Of a DNA stretch of 64,000 nt, positions 32,446-42,351 are shown piece after piece. The notes beneath the pieces are model-generated. The model was not told the DNA's origin. It ran no database searches and was given only the letters and a program-made list of their open reading frames with translations. The translations under genes were made by a program, and so were the position numbers. How positions within the stretch are numbered: position 1 is the stretch's first letter; every line of letters begins with the position of its first letter. Source of the DNA: Parvularcula sp964556115 (GTDB taxonomy: Bacteria; Pseudomonadota; Alphaproteobacteria; Caulobacterales; Parvularculaceae); NCBI GenBank assembly GCA_964556115.1, contig CAZKVC010000007.1, positions 93,116 through 157,115 on the forward strand. Reading direction: 5' to 3'.

Positions 32446-32571
32446 TTAGATTTCTTCATCAATCTCTTCGCCGGCATTTTCGATGTCCTGGCCGGCGCCT
32501 TTGATCGTCTCGCAGGCGGTCAGGCCGAGGGTGAAGAGCAGGATCGCGGTGAGTTTGGTCAGCAGATTCAT
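32446..32571 (-). CDS. entericidin A/B family lipoprotein
   Basis: 41 aa, below usual gene-calling limits. MNLLTKLTAILLFTLGLTAC ends in a lipobox (LTAC, Cys20) and continues ETIKGAGQDIENAGEEID, the amphipathic entericidin signature. Entericidins are small membrane lipoproteins often induced by stress. An EcfG-type promoter (GGAAC-N17-CGTT) sits 29 bp upstream, fitting control by the general stress sigma factor. Its 3' end shares the bidirectional terminator with the kinase gene. Confidence 0.88.
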   Translation of the reverse strand: MNLLTKLTAILLFTLGLTACETIKGAGQDIENAGEEIDEEI

Positions 32572-32599
32572 GGTCATTTTCCTGTGGCTACAGCTCAGC

Positions 32600-32625
32600 A
32601 ACGGAACCCTTTGACCCAAGGTTCC
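32600..32625 (-). promoter_or_regulatory. EcfG-type promoter of entericidin
   Basis: On the minus strand GGAAC (32625-32621), 17-nt spacer, CGTT (32603-32600): a full match to the alphaproteobacterial general-stress promoter. The start site would fall near 32593, about 20 nt before the ATG. Confidence 0.75.
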
Positions 32626-32712
32626 ACGCGCAGCCTTGCGCCCAGCATGACAGACCCACTCATGTCACTCATGCCACTCCGCATATGTATGGATAGTGGT
32701 TTACTCATAAGT

Positions 32713-32776
32713 ATCAGGATGAGTAGAAAGAGTGTTGTGATGGTTAACAACAAGCTCCGCCTAACAATCAGGATGA
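32713..32776 (+). repeat. direct repeat upstream of the ECF sigma gene
   Basis: ATCAGGATGA occurs at 32713-32722 and again at 32767-32776, 54 bp apart (start to start), in a stretch that is visibly less GC-rich than its surroundings. Possible regulator sites; could be chance. No GGAAC-type promoter is seen in front of the sigma gene itself. Confidence 0.35.
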
Positions 32777-32832
32777 CGAAAGCGTTCCACAGAAGTATCC
32801 AATAATCTTTGAATTCTTCCGGTCTTTTCGGT

Positions 32833-33390
32833 ATGTCTTCCTCAGCACCAAAAAAGGGGGCGACATTGACCGCTCAAACGATTTCACAACACGAACTCAA
32901 CGAATGCCTTCCGGCCCTGCGCCGCTTTGCATACACGCTGACCCGCAATGATGACCGCGCCGCGGACCTCGTTCAGGACTGCGTCGAGCGCTGCCTGCGG
33001 AAGCAACACCTGTTCGACGGCCAGAACCTTCGCTCGTGGATGTTCACCGTCTGCCGCCGCGTCTTTCTCAATCAGATCCGCCGGGACAAGGTCCGGGGGA
33101 TTGCCGTCGAGATGGAAGACGCACCTCAGTCGAAACTTTCAACCGGTGCCTCCCAGGAGGATCAAATGCACTATCAGGATGTTGTCGAGAGTTTCCGTGA
33201 GTTGCCCCACAACGACAAGGTCGTTCTTTCGCTGGTTGCGATCGAGGGTCTGAAATACGAAGAGGCCGCTGAACTTCTCGAAGTTCCGGTCGGTACGGTC
33301 CGTTCGCGCCTCAGCCGCGCCCGGACGCGCCTCCGCGATATTCTCGAAAGTGCGGAGACCAAGGGAACCAGCATGGCCGCCTCCGTGTAA
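32833..33390 (+). CDS. ECF sigma factor (EcfG-like)
   Basis: 185 aa from ATG 32833; a TTG at 32866 with AAGGGGG upstream is an alternative start (174 aa). Region 2: LRRFAYTLTRNDDRAADLVQDC with NLRSWMFTVCRRVFLNQIRR. Region 4: LPHNDKVVLSLVAIEGLKYE with AAELLEVPVGTVRSRLSRAR. Two-region ECF sigma factor. Being in one island with PhyR and EcfG-type promoters, it is the best EcfG candidate here, though its partner gene is not nepR-like, so another ECF group is possible. Confidence 0.88.
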   Translation: MSSSAPKKGATLTAQTISQHELNECLPALRRFAYTLTRNDDRAADLVQDCVERCLRKQHLFDGQNLRSWMFTVCRRVFLNQIRRDKVRGIAVEMEDAPQSKLSTGASQEDQMHYQDVVESFRELPHNDKVVLSLVAIEGLKYEEAAELLEVPVGTVRSRLSRARTRLRDILESAETKGTSMAASV

Positions 33391-33397
33391 AGGATGC

Positions 33398-33661
33398 ATG
33401 GATAACAAAGTCCACCTGATTACCGAGCAGGATGTTCATGCTTACATCGACGGCGAGCTTTCGGGCGACCGAAGGATCGCTGTCGAACGATTTCTGGCGG
33501 AACGGCAGCTGCCTCTTGAGCGCGCGGCGCGATATCTTCGTAACAATTTCGACCTGCGGGCTGTGCGGGACGAGATTTACGAAGATCGAGATCTGAAGAA
33601 CGAGATCGAGCAGCTCCTCGCCAAGAGGAACGCGCCATCCGCCAGGCGAGCCCGGCATTGA
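33398..33661 (+). CDS. soluble anti-sigma-like protein paired with the ECF sigma factor
   Basis: 87 aa, 7 bp after the sigma gene. The start ITEQDVHAYIDGELSGDRR resembles the anti-sigma domain of many ECF antagonists, but the zinc-binding H-x3-C-x2-C is absent and there is no membrane helix. The rest is a charged helix ending in RRARH. Not NepR-like. By position and N-terminal pattern it probably binds the sigma factor encoded next to it; unproven. Followed by a terminator. Confidence 0.65.
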   Translation: MDNKVHLITEQDVHAYIDGELSGDRRIAVERFLAERQLPLERAARYLRNNFDLRAVRDEIYEDRDLKNEIEQLLAKRNAPSARRARH

Positions 33662-33680
33662 ACTGATTGAGCTCAGACGG

Positions 33681-33709
33681 CCCGGCCGCGATATCGCGCG
33701 CCGGGTTTT
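33681..33709 (+). terminator. terminator of the sigma/anti-sigma operon
   Basis: CCCGGC-CGCG / CGCG-(C)-GCCGGG stem with loop ATAT and one bulged C, followed by TTTT, 20 bp after the anti-sigma-like gene. Confidence 0.75.
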
Positions 33710-33800
33710 CGTCATTTGGCGCGTGGCTTAGGGATCAACCATCGGTCACGCCTCCCCCGGTCGTGGGGACTGTCGCTCTTCATCCCCCCAAGTGAGCCAC

Positions 33801-33834
33801 AAGAAAAAGGCGCCCGCTTTCCAGCGAGCGCCTT
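33801..33834 (-). terminator. terminator of dps
   Basis: AAGGCGC-C-CGCT (33807-33818) against AGCG-A-GCGCCTT (33823-33834), one mismatch, loop TTCC; T-run TTTTTC on the minus strand. Lies 29 bp after the dps stop. Confidence 0.8.
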
Positions 33835-33862
33835 CGATGGAGCGTGAGTTCTCGGAAGGGCT

Positions 33863-34387
33863 TTACGGGGTCGGTGCCCGTTCGTCACCCATGGCCAGGG
33901 CCGAGAGCATCCAGCTGAATTCCTCGTGGGTGCCGATACGGCCGGTGATGAAGTCGGCGGTGAAGGTATCACCGATCTCTTCGGCCTTCTCGACCACTTT
34001 ACGCATCGAACCGGCGAGGTGCTGGTTGTCGAGCGCAAGCTCCCGCAGCATCGTTCCGGCATCCGGAATGCCGCTGACATCTTCGATGGAGCTTTCCGAG
34101 AAGTAGTTCTTCAGACCGACCGGGGCGGGGAAGCCGAGGGCCCTGATCCGCTCCGCGATATCGTCCAGCGCCTGGGCAAGGTCCTGATACTGGTCGTCAG
34201 TCAGGTTGTGGACAGAGTAGAAGAGCGGACCCGTGACGTTCCAGTGGTACGCGTGGGTCTTGTGATAGAGCACATAGGTGCTGGCGAGCGATTTACCGAG
34301 GAGATCGCAAAGTTCCTTGCGACCGTCGCGGTCCAGGCCGCTTTCGACCTTGTGCTCTGGTTGGTCAATTTTATGGGCGTCGGTCAT
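33863..34387 (-). CDS. dps: DNA-protection/ferritin-like protein Dps
   Basis: 174 aa. Ferritin-like four-helix protein: LASTYVLYHKTHAYHWNVTG carries the ferroxidase His, the next motif is DDIAERIRALGFPAPVG, and the C-terminal helix has GTHEEFSWMLSAL. Dps dodecamers bind DNA and oxidise Fe(II) with peroxide. A charged N-terminal tail (about 20 residues) may contact DNA. Placement in the stress island fits. A perfect inverted repeat just upstream (34394-34418) may regulate it; no GGAAC-type promoter was found. Confidence 0.95.
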   Translation of the reverse strand: MTDAHKIDQPEHKVESGLDRDGRKELCDLLGKSLASTYVLYHKTHAYHWNVTGPLFYSVHNLTDDQYQDLAQALDDIAERIRALGFPAPVGLKNYFSESSIEDVSGIPDAGTMLRELALDNQHLAGSMRKVVEKAEEIGDTFTADFITGRIGTHEEFSWMLSALAMGDERAPTP

Positions 34388-34393
34388 GGGTCC

Positions 34394-34418
34394 TCACATT
34401 GCGTGTTCAACAATGTGA
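34394..34418 (-). repeat. 8-bp inverted repeat in the dps leader
   Basis: TCACATTG (34394-34401) and CAATGTGA (34411-34418) are perfect reverse complements, 9 nt apart, starting 7 bp upstream of the dps ATG. It could be an operator or a leader hairpin close to the ribosome site. Confidence 0.5.
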
Positions 34419-34425
34419 GACGAAC

Positions 34426-34453
34426 AGGCGGAACCGCTCAAATGGTTCCGCCT
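34426..34453 (-). terminator. hairpin after the DUF1328 gene, probable terminator
   Basis: Perfect 10-bp stem AGGCGGAACC (34426-34435) / GGTTCCGCCT (34444-34453), 8-nt loop. It lies 21 bp downstream of the DUF1328 stop on the minus strand. There is no clear T-run, so terminator function is tentative. Confidence 0.55.
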
Positions 34454-34473
34454 CCCTGCGGCCTTTTCTGGTG

Positions 34474-34647
34474 TCAGCGCGCCTTGTTTCCCCTGACGAC
34501 CCGCATGACAAGCGAGACGACGAAAAGGGCGAGAAAGACCCAGAAAAGAACGACGGCGATCTGCGACGCTGCGCCCGCAACCCCGCCAAAACCGAGGGCA
34601 GCCGCGATCAGCGCGATCACGAGAAAAGTCAGAGCCCATCCAAGCAT
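34474..34647 (-). CDS. DUF1328 (YtjA-type) small membrane protein
   Basis: 57 aa, too short for ordinary calling. MLGWALTFLVIALIAAALGF then GGVAGAASQIAVVLFWVF and a basic end (MRVVRGNKAR): two hydrophobic helices joined by the Gly/Ala-rich GFGGVAG turn that defines DUF1328. GGAGAG precedes the ATG. Such proteins are common stress-inducible membrane components of unknown function. Upstream of dps on the same strand but separated by a hairpin. Confidence 0.88.
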   Translation of the reverse strand: MLGWALTFLVIALIAAALGFGGVAGAASQIAVVLFWVFLALFVVSLVMRVVRGNKAR

Positions 34648-34789
34648 AAGTGCTCTCCTTCAAAAAACGCACCGGGCCGATCCCGGCGCTTCGAAGAGGG
34701 GAACACGCATCGGCGACCTTTCGTCACTGTCATTTCTTAGCGCCTCGGCCGGGTGTCGCGCGGGTTTGATCGCACCTAAATAGACGCCG

Positions 34790-36961
<2,172 letters not shown>

Positions 36962-37013
36962 GAGGAGGGCGCGCGGGCCCGCCAAGCCCGCACGCTGCCA
37001 GGTTCTAAGGACT

Positions 37014-37709
37014 TCAGGCGATCTTCAGGCCTTCCCAGTGGAGGCGTCGGTTCAGGGACCGGTTCTCTTCATCGCTCATGGATTGCCGGAACGGCGGGAA
37101 GACCCGGTTCTCTTCGTCCTCGGCATGCTCGACGATGAGGTCGCGCAGCCCTTTCGCTTTTTCGAGCCACCTAGGGTCGTCCTTGTCGAGATCGTATTGC
37201 AGGGCGGAGAGCTCGGCCTTGATGTCGAGGTGCTCGGTCCCGAGCTTCTTCGCGGCCTCCGGATCGTGGGCGCGCAGAGCAGGGTAGATGACGTTCTCTT
37301 CGGTCACGGCGTGCTTGTTGAGGGCATGCGCGATCTGGGTGAGAAGCATCTGGCGCTTGCGCTTGTCCGTTTCGTCGGTCTGCATCAGGGCGTCGAACGC
37401 TTTCTCGACACCGCGGTGCTCCGCCTTGAGGATATCGTACCAGTCGCCTGTCGCGGCTTCCGCGCCCTGAAGGATCGCTTTTCTGGTGGGGTTCAGGGCT
37501 ACACCGAAGAGGAAGCCCAGCGCGCCGCCGATCAGGAGAGCGCCAAGATCATTATCCTGTTCGGAGCGAGGCTGCTGGCGGGGCGGGTAGGAAGGAACGC
37601 GCGGGGCCCGTTCGGTTCGCTGCTCGCTGCCCGGCCAGTCCCGGTAGGTACCTTCGGATCCGAACCGCGGGTTCTCCGCCCGGTCGTCATACTCAGTTAG
37701 TCCCGGCAT
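37014..37709 (-). CDS. hemerythrin-like domain protein with glycine-rich membrane segment
   Basis: 231 aa from ATG 37709 (AAAGGTG upstream). Residues 1-50 are polar and Pro/Arg-rich; residues about 54-72 form a Gly-zipper hydrophobic helix (LGALLIGGALGFLFGVAL). The C-terminal hemerythrin domain (about 85-215) carries the metal ligands in AEHRGVEKAFDAL, HALNKHAVTEENVIYPAL, TEHLDIKAEL and VEHAEDEENRVFPPF. Probably a membrane-associated di-iron sensor or stress protein. An EcfG-type promoter lies 31-56 bp upstream. Confidence 0.85.
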   Translation of the reverse strand: MPGLTEYDDRAENPRFGSEGTYRDWPGSEQRTERAPRVPSYPPRQQPRSEQDNDLGALLIGGALGFLFGVALNPTRKAILQGAEAATGDWYDILKAEHRGVEKAFDALMQTDETDKRKRQMLLTQIAHALNKHAVTEENVIYPALRAHDPEAAKKLGTEHLDIKAELSALQYDLDKDDPRWLEKAKGLRDLIVEHAEDEENRVFPPFRQSMSDEENRSLNRRLHWEGLKIA

Positions 37710-37739
37710 GGTCACACCTTTCAATGGCTGTGACCTGCC

Positions 37740-37765
37740 AACCCGGCAAGCATTGCCCATGTTCC
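37740..37765 (-). promoter_or_regulatory. EcfG-type promoter of the hemerythrin gene
   Basis: Minus strand GGAAC (37765-37761), 17-nt spacer, GGTT (37743-37740). Predicted start near 37733, about 24 nt before the ATG. One base off CGTT, but the GTT core is kept. Confidence 0.6.
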
Positions 37766-37798
37766 CGCGCAAGGCGAAGGGCGCCGGTCGTTTTCCCG

Positions 37799-38287
37799 TT
37801 ACCGGTAGGGTGCGTCGAGCTCGATATTGCGAGCGATTTCCCGCTCCCAGCGGTCACCGTTCGAGAGCAGTTTCTCTTTGTTGTAGAAGAGCTCTTCGCG
37901 GGTTTCCGTGGCAAATTCGAGGTTCGGACCCTCGACGATCGCATCGACCGGGCAGCTTTCCTGGCAGTAGCCGCAATAGATGCACTTGGTCATGTCGATG
38001 TCGTAGCGGGTGGTCCGGCGCGAGCCGTCTTCGCGGGGTTCGGCCTCGATGGTGATCGCCTGGGCCGGGCAGACCGCCTCGCAGAGCTTGCAGGCAATGC
38101 AGCGCTCCTCGCCATTGGGATAACGGCGAAGGGCATGCTCTCCACGGAAACGGGGGCTGATCGGATTGCGCTCGTAGGGGTAGTTCACCGTGAACTTCGG
38201 CCGGAAATAGTACTTCAGGCCAAGCCAGAAGGCGGATGCGAAATCGGTGAGAAGGGCGCCTTTCAGCGCTTGTGCGACGCGTGCCAT
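37799..38287 (-). CDS. nuoI: NADH-quinone oxidoreductase subunit I
   Basis: 162 aa. Two [4Fe-4S] motifs, CIACKLCEAVCP and CIYCGYCQESCP, as in complex I NuoI/TYKY, plus the family PRFRGEHALRRYPNGEERC stretch. The ATG overlaps the nuoH stop by one base. It carries electrons toward the quinone site. Only nuoH is adjacent; nuoG and nuoJ, its usual neighbours, are absent from this locus. Confidence 0.97.
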   Translation of the reverse strand: MARVAQALKGALLTDFASAFWLGLKYYFRPKFTVNYPYERNPISPRFRGEHALRRYPNGEERCIACKLCEAVCPAQAITIEAEPREDGSRRTTRYDIDMTKCIYCGYCQESCPVDAIVEGPNLEFATETREELFYNKEKLLSNGDRWEREIARNIELDAPYR

Positions 38288-39351
38288 TAGCTTCTCCAGC
38301 CGTGGAAGTGCTCGGCAAGGCCGGGGAAGAGAAGCAGCAGCCCTGCCACGAAAATGAGATAGGCGATCGAGGTGGGAAGGAAGATCTTCCAACCGATACG
38401 CATCAGTTGGTCATAGCGGTAGCGCGGTACAATGGCCTTCACCATCGCGAACATGAAGAAGACGAAGACCACTTTGAGGGCGAACCAGAACGGTCCGAGC
38501 CAAAGGGCGTTCAGGCCCAGGAAATTGCCGAAGGGCGAAAGCCAGCCACCCATGAACAAGATAACGGTCATCGAGCACATCAGCACGATGTTCATGTATT
38601 CGCCGATCATGAAGAGGAGGTACGGGGTGGAGCTGTATTCCACCTGATAGCCGGCGACGAGTTCGGATTCGGCCTCGGGAAGATCGAATGGCGGCCGGTT
38701 GGTCTCCGCAAGGGCCGAGATGAAGAACATCACGAACAGCGGGAAGAGGAGCCACATGTGCCAGTTCAGAATACCAAGGCCGTGGCTCTGGCTGGCGACG
38801 ATGTCCGACAGGTTCATCGAGCCGACGAGCAGCAGGACCGAGATGATGATGAAGCCGAGGGAGACCTCGTAGCTGACCATCTGGGCGGCCGAGCGCAGGG
38901 CGCCGAGAAAGGGGTATTTCGAGTTCGACGCCCAGCCGCCCATGATGATGCCGTAGACACCAAGTGAGCTGACCGCGAACAGGTAGAGAATGCCGACATT
39001 GATATCGGAAACCACAAGGCCCGCGCCGACCGGGATCACCGCCCAGGAGATCACCGCAAGCACGAAGCTCAGCAGGGGCGCGATGATGAAGACGGTCTTG
39101 TCCGCCCCGTCGGGGATCACGACCTCTTTGAAGGCGAATTTGAAGAAGTCCGCGAAGGACTGCATCAGGCCGAAGGCGCCGACCACGTTCGGGCCTTTGC
39201 GCATCTGGACCGCAGCCCAGACCTTGCGGTCAAAGAGCAGCAGGAACGCCAGGCTGACCAGAATGGCCAAGAGCAGGACCAGGGCTTGGATCAGGGTCGT
39301 CGTCGTCCCGAGAAGGGGGTTCGACCAGTCGCGAGTCGTGAAGAAATCCAT
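38287..39351 (-). CDS. nuoH: NADH-quinone oxidoreductase subunit H
   Basis: 354 aa, eight predicted helices. Conserved complex I motifs: DRKVWAAVQMRKGPNVVGAFGLMQSFADFFK near residue 45-75 (written here as the run DRKVWA...FADFFK), the ETNRPPFDLPEAESELVAGY quinone-site loop and EYSSTPYLLFMIGEY. One position that is usually Glu/Arg in the first motif reads as in other alphaproteobacteria. Forms the quinone channel with NuoB/D. Upstream on this strand there is no nuoG but a divergent DUF2254 gene. Confidence 0.96.
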   Translation of the reverse strand: MDFFTTRDWSNPLLGTTTTLIQALVLLLAILVSLAFLLLFDRKVWAAVQMRKGPNVVGAFGLMQSFADFFKFAFKEVVIPDGADKTVFIIAPLLSFVLAVISWAVIPVGAGLVVSDINVGILYLFAVSSLGVYGIIMGGWASNSKYPFLGALRSAAQMVSYEVSLGFIIISVLLLVGSMNLSDIVASQSHGLGILNWHMWLLFPLFVMFFISALAETNRPPFDLPEAESELVAGYQVEYSSTPYLLFMIGEYMNIVLMCSMTVILFMGGWLSPFGNFLGLNALWLGPFWFALKVVFVFFMFAMVKAIVPRYRYDQLMRIGWKIFLPTSIAYLIFVAGLLLLFPGLAEHFHGWRS

Positions 39352-39498
39352 GGCGCGGCGGATAGCCGAGCCTTCGCCTGGAGGGAAGAGGTCAGAAGGC
39401 CCTTGCGAGGCGAAAAGCGAAGCCCGATAGCCAATCTTCGCCGCGGCCTATTGCCCGCGGCGTGAGCGGTTCGGGTTCCCTTGGGGTTTTATAGGTCG

Positions 39499-40884
39499 AT
39501 GCGCAGCAATCTCATCAAACTCCTGCAGGACGTGAGAGCCAGCTACTGGTTCATCCCGACCCTTTTCCTGTTCGCGGCCATCGTTCTCGCGCGGGTGACG
39601 ATATGGCTCGACCTCATCCTCGCGATGGAGACGATCAGCAAGATCCCGTTCTTCGAGGTGGTTTATCCGGAAGGCGCGCGGGCGGTCCTGACCACAATCG
39701 CCGGTTCGATCATCGGCGTGGCGGGTGTCACCTTCTCGATCACGATCGCCACGGTCAGCTTCGCCAGCGGCAATTACGGCCCGCGGCTGATCGGCAACTT
39801 CATGCGCGATCGCGGCAACCAGGTGATCCTGGGTGTCTTCATCGCCACCTTCATCTACTGCCTTCTGGTCCTGAGGACGGTTCGCAGCGAGGGAGAGAAC
39901 GGCGCCCTCTTCGTGCCGCATCTTTCCTTGATGACCGCGATGGTTCTGTCGCTGACCGCTATCGGCTTCCTGATCTACTTCTTCCACCACGTGCCGGAGT
40001 CGATCGACATCCAGCGCCTGACGGCCTCCCTGGGTCGAGGCCTGCGCAACCAGGTCTGCAACCTGTTTCCCAACGACTATGACGGCAGGGATGAAGATGA
40101 GGACGGTGCCGAGCCGTGGCTGAAAGCCATGGGCAAACGCGAGGCTGTCCCGATCGCGGCCGGCCAGACGGGCTTCGTCAGGGGTTTTGCCGCCAGCCAG
40201 GCCGAGAGGCTGGCCGACAAACACGACCTCTACCTGTCGCTCGCCTACAGGCCGGGCGATTTCCTGACTCATGAGGACGTGGCCCTTCACGCCTATCCCG
40301 CGAAGGGCGCGGAGATCAGCAACGAGCTGAAAGAGCAGCTCCAGAACCTCTTCGCGCTCGGAGACCAGCGGACGCCCGGTCAGAACGTGCTCTTCCGGGT
40401 GGATACGCTGGTCGAGATCGCCTCACGGGCCCTCTCGCCAGGGATCAACGACCCGCAGACCGCAATCGCCTGCTTCGACTGGCTGCGCGGGGCGGCCAAT
40501 GTCTTCGCCCGGCGGTCCGCCGAAGCCGGGATCGCCGAAGACGGAACAGCCCACCGCCTGAGGGTTTCCCCCGTCACCTTTGCGGCGTTCGTTCACCATG
40601 CCTTCGCCCGGCCGAGGCCCTATGTGGCCGCCGACCGCAATGCGAGTTTCCACGTCCTTCATTGCCTCGCCGAATGCGCCTTGCCGCTTCCGGACGGTTC
40701 GCGCCGGGCCTGCCTGATCGACGAGATGGATGCGCTGGTGGCGGAAGCCGAGAAGACGAGCGCAAAGACGCGGTGGGTCGAGGATCTCAGGCTGCGCCGG
40801 CAGGAGATCGCAAGTCTTCTCAACGCCCATGCGGATAACCGCACCCTGACCCAATTGCCGCATTGGCTGGGCGGACGCGGCTAG
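39499..40884 (+). CDS. DUF2254 predicted membrane protein
   Basis: 461 aa from ATG 39499. Four helices in the first 180 residues (FIPTLFLFAAIVLARVTIW; LTTIAGSIIGVAGVTFSITI; VILGVFIATFIYCLLVLRT; LTAIGFLIYFFHHVP), then a large cytoplasmic domain with SLAYRPGDFLTHEDVAL and VEIASRALSPGINDPQTAI, the DUF2254 signature. Function unknown. Divergent from nuoH and convergent with folA, whose stop lies 3 bp away. Confidence 0.9.
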   Translation: MRSNLIKLLQDVRASYWFIPTLFLFAAIVLARVTIWLDLILAMETISKIPFFEVVYPEGARAVLTTIAGSIIGVAGVTFSITIATVSFASGNYGPRLIGNFMRDRGNQVILGVFIATFIYCLLVLRTVRSEGENGALFVPHLSLMTAMVLSLTAIGFLIYFFHHVPESIDIQRLTASLGRGLRNQVCNLFPNDYDGRDEDEDGAEPWLKAMGKREAVPIAAGQTGFVRGFAASQAERLADKHDLYLSLAYRPGDFLTHEDVALHAYPAKGAEISNELKEQLQNLFALGDQRTPGQNVLFRVDTLVEIASRALSPGINDPQTAIACFDWLRGAANVFARRSAEAGIAEDGTAHRLRVSPVTFAAFVHHAFARPRPYVAADRNASFHVLHCLAECALPLPDGSRRACLIDEMDALVAEAEKTSAKTRWVEDLRLRRQEIASLLNAHADNRTLTQLPHWLGGRG

Positions 40885-40887
40885 GGG

Positions 40888-41412
40888 CTAGTCGCTCTGC
40901 TCGATGCGTTCGAGGATTTCGATCCGCCCCGGATGGTCATTGCCTTCATCCTCGTCGATCCGCGCGGCGATCCTGATCGCCCATTCTTCATCATCGAGTT
41001 CGGGGAAGACGGCATCGCCCTCGGCCTCGGTCTCCACCGTCGTGCGGTAGATGCGCTGGGCCTTGGGCAGGGCTTCGGCATAGATCTCTCCGCCGCCGAT
41101 CACGAAGACCTCGTTCTCGCCGCTTTTCTGGGCGTCGATCTCGGCGATCCGCAGGGCCCTTGAAAGGCCGTGGACCACCAAGGCGCCTTCGGCGTGGTAG
41201 TCGCCCTGACGGGTGACGACGATATTGGTACGGTCTGGCAGGGGTTTGCCGATGCTCTCGAAGGTCTTGCGACCCATAACGACCGGCTTTCCGGTGGTGA
41301 CCTTCTTGAACCACTGAAGATCGCTCTTCATGCGCCAGGGTAGCTCGCCATTGCGGCCGATGACGCCGTTTTCGGACCGCGCCACGATGAGGGAGATGAT
41401 GGGGTCGCTCAT
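40888..41412 (-). CDS. folA: dihydrofolate reductase
   Basis: 174 aa. ISLIVARSENGVIGRNGELP start, WRMKSDLQWFKKVTTG (catalytic Asp), PVVMGRKTFESIGKPLPDR with the NADPH site, and VIGGGEIYAEALP. Reduces dihydrofolate produced by thymidylate synthase, encoded immediately upstream with a 4-bp overlap. Confidence 0.97.
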   Translation of the reverse strand: MSDPIISLIVARSENGVIGRNGELPWRMKSDLQWFKKVTTGKPVVMGRKTFESIGKPLPDRTNIVVTRQGDYHAEGALVVHGLSRALRIAEIDAQKSGENEVFVIGGGEIYAEALPKAQRIYRTTVETEAEGDAVFPELDDEEWAIRIAARIDEDEGNDHPGRIEILERIEQSD

Positions 41413-42203
41413 ACGGCGATGGGCGCCTTGATGGCCGGGTGGGGGTCGTAACCCTCTACCGCGATGTCTTCATAGGTAAAACGCAACACGTCTCGCACCT
41501 CTTCATTCAGTTGCAGCCGCGGCAGAGCACGCGGCTCTCGGGCGAGCTGCTGCTCCGCCTGCTCGGTATGGTTGAGGTAGAGATGTGCATCGCCAAGCGT
41601 GTGGACGAAATCTCCAACTCCCAGACCAGTGGCCTGAGCCATCATATGGGTCAGAAGCGCGTAGGAAGCGATGTTGAAAGGCACGCCGAGGAAAATATCC
41701 GCAGAACGCTGGTAGAGCTGGCAGGAAAGCTTTCCGTCCGCCACGTAGAACTGGAAGAGGCAATGGCAGGGCGGCAGGGCCATCTCGTCCACCAGCGCCG
41801 GGTTCCAGGCGCTCACCACATGACGCCGGGAATGCGGATTGGTCCTGATCGCCTCCTGCACCTTGACGATCTGGTCCACCGTGCCGCCATCATAGTCCGG
41901 CCATGACCGCCATTGCGCACCATAGACAGGGCCAAGCTCACCGTCCTCGTCGGCCCATTCGTCCCAGATGCTGACCCCGGCCTGCTGAAGCGAGCGCACA
42001 TTCGTCTCGCCGCGAAGAAACCACAAAAGTTCATGGATCACCGATTTGCGGTGCACCCGCTTGGTCGTGACCAGTGGAAACCCTTCGGACAGATCGAACC
42101 GCATCTGGTGGCCGAAGACGGACCGGGTGCCGGTTCCGGTGCGGTCGTCGCGGACGGTGCCGTCCCGGAGCACGCGGGCGAGAAGGTCGTGATAAGCTTT
42201 CAT
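41409..42203 (-). CDS. thyA: thymidylate synthase ThyA
   Basis: 264 aa, the E. coli ThyA length. Catalytic cysteine in ALPPCHCLFQFYV (about Cys146), QRSADIFLGVPFNIASYALL, and the dUMP-binding DAHLYLNH. Makes dTMP with methylene-tetrahydrofolate, yielding dihydrofolate for FolA. The thyA-folA order with overlap is classical. Confidence 0.98.
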   Translation of the reverse strand: MKAYHDLLARVLRDGTVRDDRTGTGTRSVFGHQMRFDLSEGFPLVTTKRVHRKSVIHELLWFLRGETNVRSLQQAGVSIWDEWADEDGELGPVYGAQWRSWPDYDGGTVDQIVKVQEAIRTNPHSRRHVVSAWNPALVDEMALPPCHCLFQFYVADGKLSCQLYQRSADIFLGVPFNIASYALLTHMMAQATGLGVGDFVHTLGDAHLYLNHTEQAEQQLAREPRALPRLQLNEEVRDVLRFTYEDIAVEGYDPHPAIKAPIAV

Positions 42204-42351
42204 GGAAGTTAAATAGCCCAGATTCGCTCGAACCTCTCCCTTAACCTTATGGCCGTGATTTTATACCGAACTTTTTACAGATCGAGTCAACTTTAGAGCG
42301 TGCCGAATAAATCGCGCAACTTTTGATGGGAATGGGGAAAGGATAAGAACG

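Noticed and set aside
32572..33397. nepR next to the ECF sigma gene
   Set aside because: All frames around the sigma gene were read; none shows a NepR-like helix pair.
34700..34725. GGAAC-N17-CGTC before uvrB
   Set aside because: Lacks the GTT core of the -10 element.
42204..42351. riboswitch or regulatory RNA between thyA and the 434-residue protein gene
   Set aside because: No extended pairing or known aptamer core was found in the 148 bp.
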